Origin: Brevipalpus yothersi
Taxonomy: Eukaryota; Arthropoda; Arachnida; Trombidiformes; Tenuipalpidae
Direction: 5' to 3'
DNA: 64,000 bases
NCBI GenBank assembly: GCA_003956705.1
Contig: QZCP01000829.1
Span: 62,001-126,000 of the forward strand
Shown: piece after piece, positions 1 to 10,321 of the stretch
Layout of the letters: the number at the start of each line of letters is the position of its first letter
Position numbering within the stretch: position 1 is the first letter of the stretch
Notes under the pieces: generated by a model
What the model was told of the DNA's origin: nothing
The model's database searches: none
Seen by the model: the letters and a program-made list of their open reading frames with translations, nothing else
Translations under genes and position numbers: made by a program

Positions 1-63
1 TGTTTAATACTTAATTTATTATTATTATGATTATCACTTACTCTGTATTCACTTGAGATCCAG

Positions 64-2943
64 AAGTGATAGTATGTTGATTATGTTGGATCAGTCGGAT
101 TCACGGATACAGTCGACGAGTGTTTCTGTACCCGGGATTGTTGGTTTAATCAATCTGGGTAATACTTGTTTCATCAATTCTGGTCTCCAGTGTCTCTTCA
201 ATAATCGTCAATTGGTTGAATATTTTGTCTATCTCTATCCAGAAAAAGAGAAATACATCAATTTATCACCAAATTGCTTGTGCTCATGTTTTATATCATT
301 ATTAAATAAAGTGTGGTGTAAAGAGCGTAAAGAGAGTGCCCTTCGGCCGGTTGAATTTAAAGATGTACTTGGTGGGGTACATTCGCAATTTCAAGATTAT
401 CAGCAGCATGATTGTCAAGAATTCCTTGCGCTACTTTTGGGAACTCTCCATGATCAACTCAACACAGGTATCCCATCAAGAAGGGAAAAATTTAAACAAA
501 TAGCGAACAATATAGCTAAAAATCAAATAAACAATGATGATTCAGCTGGTATGGATGCCGGTCGTCAGAAGCGTATGCGAACTTCCTCAAAGGAAACTTC
601 ATCCAGTGAAAACCAACAGCAAAACAATAATCATGATAATAACAACGGTACTAACAACAACAACAGTGTTAATAATATCAGCTTTTTGCCAAACAATCCG
701 CACACGAATAAAGGTGGTGAATATTCTGGTTGTAATGGTATAAGTGTTTTTGATGAGAATTCTCCCATCAACGATGCCAAAGGAGAGTGGAAGCGATACG
801 TTTCTGTAAACAAGTCAATCATCGTGGACACATTCCAGGGACAATTTAAATCCACAGTCAAGTGCTTCAACTGTGACCATGTTAGCGTTACATTTGAGCC
901 TTTCATGTATTTAGCGCTACCATTGCCATTTGCTTTGCAAAAACAAGTTGTAATCACCTATGTCAGTGCCCCTGATAGAGATTTTGATAGTCAACCCAGC
1001 GGTCCAATACGATTTCTAATCAGCGTCAATAAATACGATAAAGTTTCGAAAGTTGTACAAGAGTTACGAAAACTTTTACGTGAAGAAAACGAAACTAATC
1101 ACAAAACTTCAACCTCTGATACCGCCACAACTTCTAGCGAGCCTATCGAACGAACGATCGTCTTGGCAGAAGTTCGCGAAAACTATGTATCCAGAGTTTT
1201 AGATGCCGCCCATCATTTCAAATATGTTGACGATGGAACCACCTGTCTATACGCTTTTGAATTACCTGAGCCTCCTAAATCGTATTCATCATTTACTTCA
1301 TCTCATCCTCAATCTCCTTCAACCCAAGAAAATCCAACAATTCAGCCATCGAGCCAGATCGAGAACAATTTGAATTTGAGCGACACTCCAACGGTTGTGA
1401 ACGCTGAGAAATCTATCACACCAAGTAATGATGATCCTTCAAAAGATGGCTTAATCGATGTCGTAGGTTTTGGTGATATGTCATCGCTGGATACTGGATT
1501 ATTGGGCCCATATGTTTTTGATGATCAAATAATGAAGGTGGTCAGCTGTGCCGTTTGTCTGGATGAAAAACCTCGAAATCGATTATTCGTTCATCATTCG
1601 TGTGACTGTCATTTGTGCGATATATGTCTAGAGATGACAATTGAACATTTTACTTGTCCTGAAAACAAAAACAAATTCACATGTCCTACCTGTAATAAGT
1701 CAATCACTCGTTCTGAGTTCGTCCCTCTAGTATCTGATGGGTGTGTAACTTTAGACAAGCCGACCTTATCTCTCTTAACTATACCTCTCTACTTTCGTGT
1801 GACTGATGAATGGAATCAATATGAATTAAAACTTATCCACAGTCCAGTTATTTTGCAACTTCCTAACGCGTTGCCAAGTCATCAATTGTACTCTACTGTG
1901 GATCGTTATGTGCCTTTTCCATATCCTTATTCCTTACATTGGGCCGATCAAAAAGTAAGTTCAATGAAGCCTGTTCACTTTTGAGAACTAATCGTTGGTT
2001 TCCCATAAAATTTTCAGGGTTTATCTTGTTCTCGCTGTGCCTGGGGCTCACCTTGTCAAGGATGTGAGGTAGCTCGATTTGGTGAAATAAATTTGCTTTC
2101 AGATGACGCCCTGGTGATACACTTTGACTCCTCTTTCACATCAGAACATTCCCTCCCATCTGTGAATACTTCATCTACGTCAACTTCAAACTCTACTCAG
2201 TCTGTAACTGATCATAAATCAATGCGTGACTTACGGCCTATGAAGAATCTGAGTCTCGAAGATTGTCTACAAGCTTTTAGTTCTAGTGAGACTTTGGATG
2301 AAAATAATCCATGGTTTTGTCCAGTGTGCAAATGTAATCAAAAGGCGCGAAAATGTCTCACGATATGGAAATGTCCAAATACTCTTATGGTCTACCTTAA
2401 AAGATTCCTTTATCATGGAATGACATCTGTTAAGGTTGACGATATTGTAGAATATCCCATAAGATCGCTTAACATGTCACCTTACATACAAGATCCTTGT
2501 GCTCCTGAGAATCAGTTTTATGATCTTCAGGCTTTTGTATGCCATTCTGGAAGTAAGTTTGAATTTTTTCATCTTAAACGATTTTCTTACGGGGAATCGA
2601 TTTATCTTTCAGGTGTAAACTCAGGACACTACACAGCCTTTGCGAAGCACTTTTCTGAATCAGAATCAAACGATTGGTACTACTTCAACGACGAAGTAGT
2701 GACGAAACAAGAGCCAAGCAATTCAGATGATCGAGCTTATATTCTGTTTTATAGTAAAACTTCCATCGACAAGCCTAAGGCAGAAGCCCCTTCGGTAAGT
2801 CAGATTTTTCGCAGCTGTAGAGGAACCAGACGCTTTGATCTCTCCTCTTCTTTATTCCTTTTTCCTCTCAAATTCCTCTGATTTCAAGAATTTATCTTTT
2901 CGATTAGAATTCTAATCAATGGTGGGCGACAAACCGGAGTTAG
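64..2943 (+). CDS. Ubiquitin-specific protease (peptidase C19), USP4/11/15/19/32-like, 5' partial
   Basis: Deubiquitinase that removes ubiquitin from proteins by a Cys-His mechanism. Exons: <64..1954, 2018..2552, 2613..2794, 2908..2943 (stop TAG); 880 residues are present. The Cys box GLINLGNTCFINSG has its catalytic Cys at 167-169. The His box SGHYTAFAK has its His at 2626-2628. The C-terminal YYFNDEVV and AYILFYSK blocks follow. The zinc-ribbon cysteines CSRCAW and CQGC open exon 2, and a second Cys pair (CPVCKC) lies before the LKRF block. Two non-catalytic inserts are present: a Asn/Gln-rich stretch near 600-700 and a Ser/Thr/Pro-rich plus RING-like segment near 1270-1700. The 5' end is taken as a splice acceptor just before 64, because the protein enters directly at the catalytic domain and family members carry N-terminal domains. 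Flanking sequence and the position of the inserted zinc finger recall USP19 and USP15, but the exact subfamily is not settled. Confidence 0.9.
1547..1693 (+). other. RING-like zinc-binding insert inside the USP catalytic domain
   Basis: Within exon 1 of the USP gene there is a run of paired cysteines: CAVC, then after 14 residues CDCHLCDIC, then further C-P and CPTC. The order (two Cys, a Cys/His group, two Cys, two Cys) resembles a RING-HC finger, although the Cys-His spacing in the middle is one residue tighter than the usual pattern. It sits where USP15 continues from the YEV-type strand to the LPVYFR-type strand, the same place where USP19 carries a MYND finger. A MYND-like or other Zn finger is the alternative reading. 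Confidence 0.6.
2553..2612 (+). other. 60-nt in-frame intron in the USP gene
   Basis: Donor GTAAGT at 2553 and acceptor TTTCAG ending at 2612. The intron is exactly 20 codons long and has no in-frame stop, so the reading frame stays open if it is retained. Splicing rejoins a split Ser codon and restores the family sequence just before the His box. Confidence 0.8.
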
Positions 2944-3342
2944 CTCACCCGATCCAAATGAGCTCACCAGAATCAATGTCCAAACTTTTGATCGTCTTAT
3001 CGTTCGAGGAGCAAGAAAAAAAGTTAATCAGATAAATTCAGCATAATTACAATGGTGCTTGCTTATATGGAGGTGAATAGAGCAGAGGCGAACATGCATG
3101 TATTTTTCATTGAAAAGGCAATAGCATGAACATCTGAGCAAGGCACATTATCTGAAAGAGGCCAGAATATCTACTGACTTTGTGAGTACCACAACAACGG
3201 GAATACTACTTTGGAAACAATATTCCATGTGAGATAAATGTATTCTGTATAGGTGTATATATGTATATAGATTTATTGGTACATGTGATGTTCAATGTTC
3301 AAAAATGTTGTCCAACAAATAAGCAATCAATTGTTTGTGTTG

Positions 3343-3350
3343 GTTGTGGC
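3343..3350. repeat. Left target-site duplication of the hAT element
   Basis: GTTGTGGC, matching GTTGTGAC at 3652-3659 at 7 of 8 positions. Confidence 0.75.
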
Positions 3351-3651
3351 TAGTGGTGGGCCAAAATAATCGAAAGATCGATTAATCGATTAAATTTTCT
3401 GGTTTCGATTCTAAAAATTGATTATTTTTGATTAGCAAAGAATCGATTCCTTTTCGAAACGGAAAATCGCCCCCATGGCCGGTTCTGGGGTAAAATTCCC
3501 TGAAAATTCCTACCCCGAAAAATTTTTGTGGCCTTTTTCCGTGGTAGAAACCTTTTTTGATCAATCGATTGACTTTCGTAAGATTAATCGATTGTTCAGA
3601 ACTTTTCGATTAATCGATCGTTTATTCAAAACAAACAATCGCCCAGCCCTA
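3351..3651. mobile_element. Non-autonomous hAT-type transposon (MITE), 301 bp
   Basis: The element begins TAGTGGTGGGC and ends GCCCAGCCCTA, giving an imperfect 11-bp terminal inverted repeat typical of hAT elements. It is flanked by GTTGTGGC (3343-3350) and GTTGTGAC (3652-3659), an 8-bp target-site duplication with one mismatch, which is the hAT length. The subterminal motif GATCGATTAATCGA occurs near both ends in inverted orientation. There is no transposase coding capacity. Confidence 0.82.
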
Positions 3652-3659
3652 GTTGTGAC
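3652..3659. repeat. Right target-site duplication of the hAT element
   Basis: GTTGTGAC, directly abutting the GCCCAGCCCTA end of the element. Confidence 0.75.
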
Positions 3660-4603
3660 CGAAAGTTAATGATCTGCACACAGAATGGGTAAGTTTTCGC
3701 CGGTCTTGAAAAGTTTTCAAGACTGCGTTGACATGTTGTAACTTTTTGATAAGATAGAAAATAGAAGGAGAGTATATCATGTCGAGAGAGATTTAGGCGA
3801 GAGAGAAAGTTGTTTTCAATCTTCTTGTTTTTCACAAGTTTGATTGATTGAAATTTTTTTGCTTATATCTCTCGGAAACAGATGCGTTGAATACATAGAT
3901 GGATAGTAAGAAAAGAATGCTCAATATCTCTATATTTCTCATTCCCTTTCTCTTTCTCTCTGGTATTTAGCCTTGACCTCTGGAGATGAAAGCGTTTGCT
4001 TAGCCTCACATTATTGTTGACATTCTCCAACATTTTCTCTAGCTATATTCACCTACTTTCGAGCTCAGAATGCTCTTTTACCCTTACAAGCTTAAATAAT
4101 GAACAATATCTGACATTGCGTAGAATAATATCTCAGATTATCACCTTTTTCGAATAATTTTTACCCATCTGGGGGAAAGAGAATATCTCAGAGAGAACAA
4201 TACATCACCAAACTCACCATCATTTGTGGCATTCACCGATGAATGATTAGAGCTATTTGTTGCAGTGAACGTAGCCCATTTCTCCAAATATTACAGCAGC
4301 TTAGAGGAAAGATTGGAATTTATTTTCACAAATAGCTTCTGAATTTTCATTGATAACAGCCTTTGCATACCTCTGGCTCACCTTCTACTAAATCGAATGA
4401 AACTCGCAAATCGCGAAGAAAAATCATTGCTCTTTGTGTTTTTCATCGAGAAACCGATATTATGAACAAAAGTTCAATGAATTCTCCGATTTCAACACAA
4501 TATACAGAGCTCTTGAACTCACAGGAATCAATCTTTCAATTTTTTATATTGCTCACGATGAATTATAAATCTCTAACTGATTGCTCTTGAATACTTTTCA
4601 CAG

Positions 4604-6823
4604 AATTCTGGCTAATTCCCCTATCTGATCCTGGAATAATGAAATTTTTATTGTCTTCGATTCGTATTGATGAAAAAAATATTCCAACAATTATCCAAGT
4701 TTGTCGAGCTATTGGCAATACCTGTTGTGACAATGGTAAGAAGACATTCACCTCGTTTTTTTATTTGATGCTCAGGATTCATTTCTCATGAGTTTCCTTC
4801 ACCATTCTTCTGAATGCTTCCTACAGATCAGGATGCTTAGATGTGTGTGTTTGTGATGCAACATTTTTCTCTTTTCCTTACTCTTTCGTTTGCATAACAT
4901 AAAGTCATTCCTCTAACGCTTATGGTATAGAAGCTACCAAACTATTTTACCTCTGAGAAGTGAATATTTTGAATTATCATTCCTCTCGAATATGACGATA
5001 TATATTTTTTTTCTGCGTAGTAAAATCTTGGAGTACTGAGGAAATTTGGATGAAGGAAGAATAACTAAAACAAATTAATAAGCTCTGGCCCAAGAGAGAA
5101 ATTTGAAGTAGGAAATATACTCACTTGGACATAAAAGAATTCTATACAAGTATTGCAAAAAGAATTCTCATCCCAGTATCTGGAAAAAGGAATCCATGAA
5201 TGATTCTTTCTTTCTCCCCCTTTGCGTAGGTGAATAGGGTTAAAAGACCTTTCTCTCTTTATTTATCCTCGAGTTTCCTCTTATATTGTTCATCTTCTTA
5301 CGCTCTGACCAACTCACTCACATTCATTTCCGAATTGATCTAAACCCACCTATGATACACTCAAACACTCTCTCCTCATTCCTCGCATTCTTTAGACTTT
5401 TGAATCTTATCCACATCATGATTTTATCTGTTAGTATGGGTCACCGAATACTCAGCGTATAGCATTATCCCACGGAAGATCGTAGAAAAGTGCGACAGCA
5501 AATATATCTTCTATTGATCCCTTCTATGATCACCACTAGATATATGAAGAAAGAGAGAGAGAGAGAGAGTCAAAATTTAACTTTCTCATCAGTCTCAGCA
5601 TCTCGCAATCGTTAATTGAATTCACAAGGGATTCAATTTTTGCTCTGCTCACGAGATTCAATTTGCCAATTCATTTGAGTTGTGTGGGTGGCTAATTCTG
5701 CTAATTGGATTGTGTTTTAGTTATGGTAAATACATGATCTGGATCAGAGGAAGAGAGATGGAAAATTTGGCCCATAAGCTTACATAAGCCCAACTTCTTA
5801 GGCATCCAATTCAGCTTATTAAAAGGCTCTCTGTTAAGCTGACTTCATTAGCTTCCCAAGATACCCAAGCTTAAGTTGGATTAGCAGCTTATTTGTCCAA
5901 GTTTATTTTCACTTTGATCTGATTTTTCCGATTTTTCATGCCAATTCACCTCTCAAATTGAGACTCTTAAAATTCAAAAATATAACCGATTTTTTGTCTC
6001 ATCAATTGCAGATATTAACTCAGCCAAAATTGTACAAGATAATGTTCATCAGACACTTTTCAAAATTCTGGTGAAGGAGGCCAAAGTTGATGGAGACTTG
6101 CGTATCCAGCATGCATGTCTTTCTGCCTTACGTAATCTTTCCATTCCATGTCGGAACAAAGCAATTATCGCAGCTCCGGGAGGAAATTTGATACGAGTTT
6201 TACGAGAAATGTCAGCCATCAAAACACACCCCGTGGTGTTCAAGCTATTGGCTACTCTTCGAATGTTGACTGCGGATCAAGAACACGTGGCCACCGAATT
6301 GGGTACTGATGAACTTTTTCTCGAACGAATAATTGATTGGAGTATAAATGAAGATCATCCAGGAGTGAAAGCCGAGTCTGCTCGTCTACTTACATGGATA
6401 ATCAAGAATTCCAAGTGCCGTAATGTTGTTGACAACATTGTTGAATTAAATGGAGTTCAGGGCATCATCGAGATGATTAGCTGTGGTATCAAATGTGGTA
6501 TCATGCAGAATGAAGCTTTTCTTGCCCTAATTCTCTTGTTTGCTTCAACCAATCCGTTACTAGAAGATTTACTGATTGAGGGCCAGCTTGGATATCATAC
6601 GCATCTATTTTTGACCTCAATGGTTCATGAAGATATTTGTGAAGAAATTCTTAGCAATTTCATAACTCTTCTGCAACTGATCTCAGGTCGATCTAACAAG
6701 TTGAAAAATCACCTTATACAACAGAAAATTTTAACCGATCTTGAGAATATTCCAATCAATGGATGCTCCAGCATTAATTCCAAATTGAACACTGTTATGG
6801 CTATGCTGAGAGAAAATCAGTGA
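4604..6823 (+). CDS. vimar: Rap1 GTPase-GDP dissociation stimulator (SmgGDS), C-terminal half
   Basis: An armadillo-repeat protein that binds small GTPases of the Rho/Rap type and assists nucleotide exchange and trafficking. Exons: <4604..4735 (begins with two bases of a split codon) and 6012..6823 (stop TGA); 313 residues. Exon 1 ends in an ARM repeat with CRAIGNTCCDN. Exon 2 carries IQHACLSALRNLSIP, VVFKLLATLRML and IMQNEAFLAL, which align block by block with the last half of the roughly 600-residue family (compare QHAALSALRNLAIP, VQFKLLGTLRML and IMQNEALVAL in the vertebrate protein). The splice is phase 1 and in frame. The N-terminal ARM repeats were not found upstream, so the model is incomplete or the gene is truncated. 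The product name is firm; the symbol is the fly orthologue (RAP1GDS1 in vertebrates). Confidence 0.87.
4736..6011 (+). other. Intron of the SmgGDS gene (1276 nt) with a fold-back sequence
   Basis: Donor GTAAGA, acceptor ATTGCAG. It contains a short GA tract near 5550 and an imperfect inverted repeat at about 5767-5900. No other coding sequence was seen. Confidence 0.75.
5767..5900. repeat. Imperfect inverted repeat (possible small fold-back element)
   Basis: The left part TTGGCCCATAAGCTTACATA and the reverse complement of the right end, TTGGACAAATAAGCTGCTAA, match with a few differences, and the similarity continues inward through CCAACTT. AGCTTA-type hexamers recur across the 134 bp. No clear target-site duplication was found, so the origin is uncertain. 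Confidence 0.4.
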
Positions 6824-8853
6824 TTAGTATAGCAATACACCTTGATGCGTGTCTAAAAGTTTCCATGAAATTATCATGAGATTGTGACGATTTTTCTCCA
6901 ATCAAAAGCTGAAAAGCCCAAAGCTGATCGAGAACGTTACTAAATTTTATCAGAAATCGAATGAACTGTTGAAATTTCAGTCTTGACGTCAAGAGTCAGC
7001 ATACTTTCTCATTTCTTGTAGCATAGGTCCGCTTTAAAAATCCATTCTTCTTCCAGAAATGGTATAAATTTTTTTCCTAACTCTACAACTGTAATTGGTC
7101 ATATTTTTGTAATATATAATTTGTCTCAGATATATTGAGTGATTTAATTCATCCATTTTACTCTCTTGCATAGAGAATCTTACCTCTCTATGTTGCTTAT
7201 GTTCAGTTTTTAAATGATAATCGAATAAATGGATCAAGAACAGGGAACACTCCCCACCGATAAATGATATTACAATTTTATTCATATTTTACTGCCAACG
7301 TTAGCGTCGCCTTTTGTTTTGACGAATTTGAAACATATACCTTCAATATGAGGAGATGTTTTTCTCCCCACTTAACCTTCAGGGTTCTAATATTCTTAAC
7401 TATTGTATTTCTTCTTTGGGGCATGTTCTAGTTTTCTCTCTCGAATCTCTAATGATATTCGGTCCATACAAACGATCTATCAAATTCTCTTTCAAAACCT
7501 CATTAAGCCACTAAATCTCATAAACACCCATGATTGCATCTTTAGGATGGCTAGGTTCTCAGCGTATTGGAGGGATTATCTCTGGAGCGTGCGTTTCAGA
7601 TCTAATCTCTGGATTGTCAACTGAGCGATATTTAGAATAGTTTTGCATCCATCTTGCGAATTTCTATCTCAGTTCTACTGCTTCAAAGGCTTGATTCCTT
7701 AAAACAGTTGTTGATGGTGACACTTGACAGTAGCTACGATCTTCGAATCCTAAGTGTTTTGTTGATAATATTCAAATAGTATGATCAACCATCATAGCCT
7801 ATCAGTTGGGAAATGCTCGAAATTTCAAATGAGAATATTTAAATTTTTGGATAAGTTGATACCGATCAGTTTAGAACTGACAAGTGAGTTCAAAATCGGA
7901 ACATCCTCTGAAGTCTGTTAGTTTTCAAGCCTCATCTTCCTTGCTACTGTCTTTTGCTGATGATGTTCACTTTAAGATTCCCTCGTTAAGTAAAACAACT
8001 AATGTTTTTCAATTGTGCGAATTTTTTTCAGCCATTCAATTTCAACCCATACTTTTTTTGATTAAATAAGTTGGTTACAATAATTCTGACCATGTATGAA
8101 TCTGTTAATTAGCGTTTTGCCAACTGTTTCCTATGATGCAGCATAATCCGATCTTGTAGCGATCTTGTTTAATCGTTCTAACGGTTACAAGAATCTGTCA
8201 TGATTTGATGATAAAGAAGAAAAGTTCCTATCCAAAGTTTAGAATTTTTTTTTGAGAGGAAATTCTCGTTAATTAATTTCTCTCCCATTGGTCATGAAAG
8301 ACATGAAATTCTGAGCTCTGAGAGCTTTATTCAAAACTTTTGCGAACGCTGGGAGAAATTTTCCAAAATCCAAGCAAGACATTGATTTTAAATACTCAAA
8401 AATACTGAGACATGGAAAATATGTACGAATACGAATATTCATTATTCAAAGCTGTAGTTTCAGTCTATTGATACGATATCTTTGATTTATCTTGATTGAC
8501 TTTCTTGTTCAATATTCAGAGTTCTCCTGAGGGTGCATTGCTTATAAGGTCTCCTTCAATTTTCTCGGAAACATATATTATATGATTAACGTTTTCTCTT
8601 TTTTCCACTTTTCCTCAAATCCTACCTTGACGGGCACATCTTACTCATCATTTTGTGATACCAACTTCGTGAAAATGTTCTCAATGTGTTTTTGTGGTTT
8701 GTAAATATCAGACGGATCTTCTCCCAATCGAAAATCAGCTATAATCCTCATCATTTTTTCTACAAACCTACCTCCATGGGATCATCCATCATATCAGCAA
8801 CATACACAGCTTATTTCATTAGGGTGAGACAGATAGTTCCAACTGAATAATAG
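6824..8853. other. Noncoding stretch between SmgGDS and the peroxidase remnant
   Basis: It holds the SmgGDS 3' UTR and otherwise mostly stop-rich sequence. Decayed upstream exons of the peroxidase may lie here, since a faint DLVAI-like string is readable near 8150 on the + strand, but nothing could be modelled. Confidence 0.5.
7224..7229 (+). promoter_or_regulatory. Candidate polyadenylation signal for SmgGDS
   Basis: AATAAA about 400 nt after the SmgGDS stop codon, noticed while reading the 3' flank. No downstream element was tested. Confidence 0.3.
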
Positions 8854-9220
8854 TGCAATCATCCGACCAACGTTTGCCTTCATTATTGCCCGTCAATTTG
8901 TGTCCATACGACGAGGCGATCGATTTTGGTATGATAGACCTGATCAGCCATCATCATTTACGCCCGATCAGCTGTATGAAATAAAGAAAGCAACTCAATC
9001 GAAAATTTTCTGTGAAAATGCTGACGATATGCCTGATGTTCGAATTTGGGTAATGAGATAGCCTCATCCAATTCAGTGAGTATATTTGAAATCTGAGAAA
9101 TGCGATGATATGTTGACCAATGGAGTGGAAATTTATCATTCTTATCACCAATTCTGATCAATTTACAGTAATCCACGAGTTCGCTGTGAAGATCTGCCTA
9201 CTATGGATTTGAGATATTGA
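8854..9220 (+). pseudogene. Animal heme peroxidase (peroxidasin/chorion-peroxidase type), C-terminal exons, broken
   Basis: Exons 8854..9075 and 9169..9220, joined through a GTGAGT donor and TTTACAG acceptor in matching phase. The first reads RPTFAFIIARQF, then GDRFWYDRPDQP, FTPDQLYEIKKAT and KIFCENADD. This is the family's conserved end block (normally VGPTFACII, GDRFWYE, ICDN). The second reads NPRVRCEDLP and ends DLRY before TGA, again family-typical. An in-frame TAG at 9059-9061 falls between WVMR and PHP, where a sense codon (often Leu, so a TTG to TAG change would suffice) is expected. The usual VG before PTF is IR here. No clear upstream exons encoding the heme-binding His or catalytic Arg regions were found. 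This is most likely a pseudogene fragment; readthrough, polymorphism or a sequence error are the alternatives. Confidence 0.78.
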
Positions 9221-9653
9221 CAGGAGGGTCAAATTAATGGAGGCTATCCAATACGAAGAAGAAAATAGATCAAAGAACTTATTAAAATCAAAAGAAAAAT
9301 GAGACATCCATTTATATCCATCGATTAGAACTTCTCTCACACTTTTTTCATACTTTCCTCCATCTGATATATTTGTGATCATTTTTAGTTATTATTCCAT
9401 ATTCTCACGAAAATATGCTCCACAACATTTGCGCTACTATTCTTGCAACATTTTTCTAATTATCCTCATTTTAATGCCTTCCATCATACCATAATCATGA
9501 TAATCTGTCTACATCTGTTTGCACACTTGCTTATGAAAATGTGGAGAGAGAGAACCAAACTTCCAGCTAAAATCGATAGTTTCAATTTTTAATATCGAAC
9601 CATTTGAAATTCCCTGAAGAAGCACAAAAACTTAACATCCACATTTTTTTCAG
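9221..9653. other. Noncoding stretch after the peroxidase remnant
   Basis: No supported feature. Open frames on the minus strand at 8954-9382 are shadows of the peroxidase exons or short chance frames. Confidence 0.5.
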
Positions 9654-9831
9654 GGAACAAAACATTTTTGATGCTAACTATGATAATAATCAGCAACTTA
9701 AACTGCCAACTCTTCTATCCCTCTCCACTCATCATGATTCCAAATTTTTTTCTCCCCCTCCCCATATTCATCTATCAGATAGCTCGACATTATCGAAGCC
9801 AATTTCTCTAACCAACATCATTACTGATAAG
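9654..9831 (+). CDS. Candidate upstream exon of the MYT1-like gene
   Basis: A 59-codon open segment rich in Ser, Asn, Pro and His, bounded by a strong acceptor (ATTTTTTTCAG) and a plausible donor (AAG|GTATTG). It ends in phase 0. The MYT1-like first finger exon can also be entered in phase 0 through a weak acceptor ending at 10348 (ATAATTAAG|CCA), which would bypass the proposed ATG at 10322 and give ITDK-PHCPTPGC. If real, the MYT1-like protein has a longer N-terminus with further exons to the left. There is no homology support. Confidence 0.3.
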
Positions 9832-10321
9832 GTATTGGTATTCACACAATTTCATTGGCTGTATATCGACATTAAAGCCAGTAAAAAATATCAGAGAATT
9901 TTGATCCTAAAATTTTTCTCTCCACTCTCGCATCTTTCACCCAACCTCATGTCCAACAAGAAGACCTCCCATAACTTGCATAAATAATGGTAAAGATCAT
10001 GGTGACAGTTGATACGTGAAAGTCACGATCAAAGTTCGTTATTATTCGAATTCGAATTTTCGAATGAAAAAGTAAAAACTTTTTCCTCACTTCTCTAGTA
10101 ACCCGACAGCCCATCAGGTGTCACTTTGATCGAAGTTCCGTTAAAAAAATAGTTCCTCACCTCATCACTAGGTGGCTGTGGCTGTCGAAAGGGAAAAGTT
10201 TTGTGAAGCTTTAGCCAAGCTAAAAAAGAGTCTTCAATGAAGAGAGTGAAAAAAGTGAAAAAAGCTTTTACCAGAACTTTTCTTGTAATGAAACTAAACT
10301 TGTAAATGTTAACTATAATAA
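9832..10321. other. Probable promoter/5' UTR region of the MYT1-like gene
   Basis: Stop-rich on the + strand, with an imperfect repeat of GACAGCC/GGCTGT words near 10110-10190. No specific promoter element can be assigned. Confidence 0.35.

Larger units (their letters stand above)
2944..4603. other. Interval between USP stop and first recognised SmgGDS exon
   Basis: No gene was recognised here apart from the hAT-type element at 3351-3651. It should hold the USP 3' UTR and, if SmgGDS is complete, that gene's 5' exons, but no ARM-repeat-like exon could be found on the + strand. The open frame at 4363-4590 does not resemble SmgGDS. Confidence 0.6.

Noticed and set aside
4363..4590. 75-codon + strand ORF as an SmgGDS exon
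   Set aside because: No ARM-repeat pattern, and it runs into the intron sequence before the acceptor at 4603.
8954..9382. Minus-strand ORFs of 65-74 codons
   Set aside because: They lie largely antisense to the recognised peroxidase exons and have no family signal.
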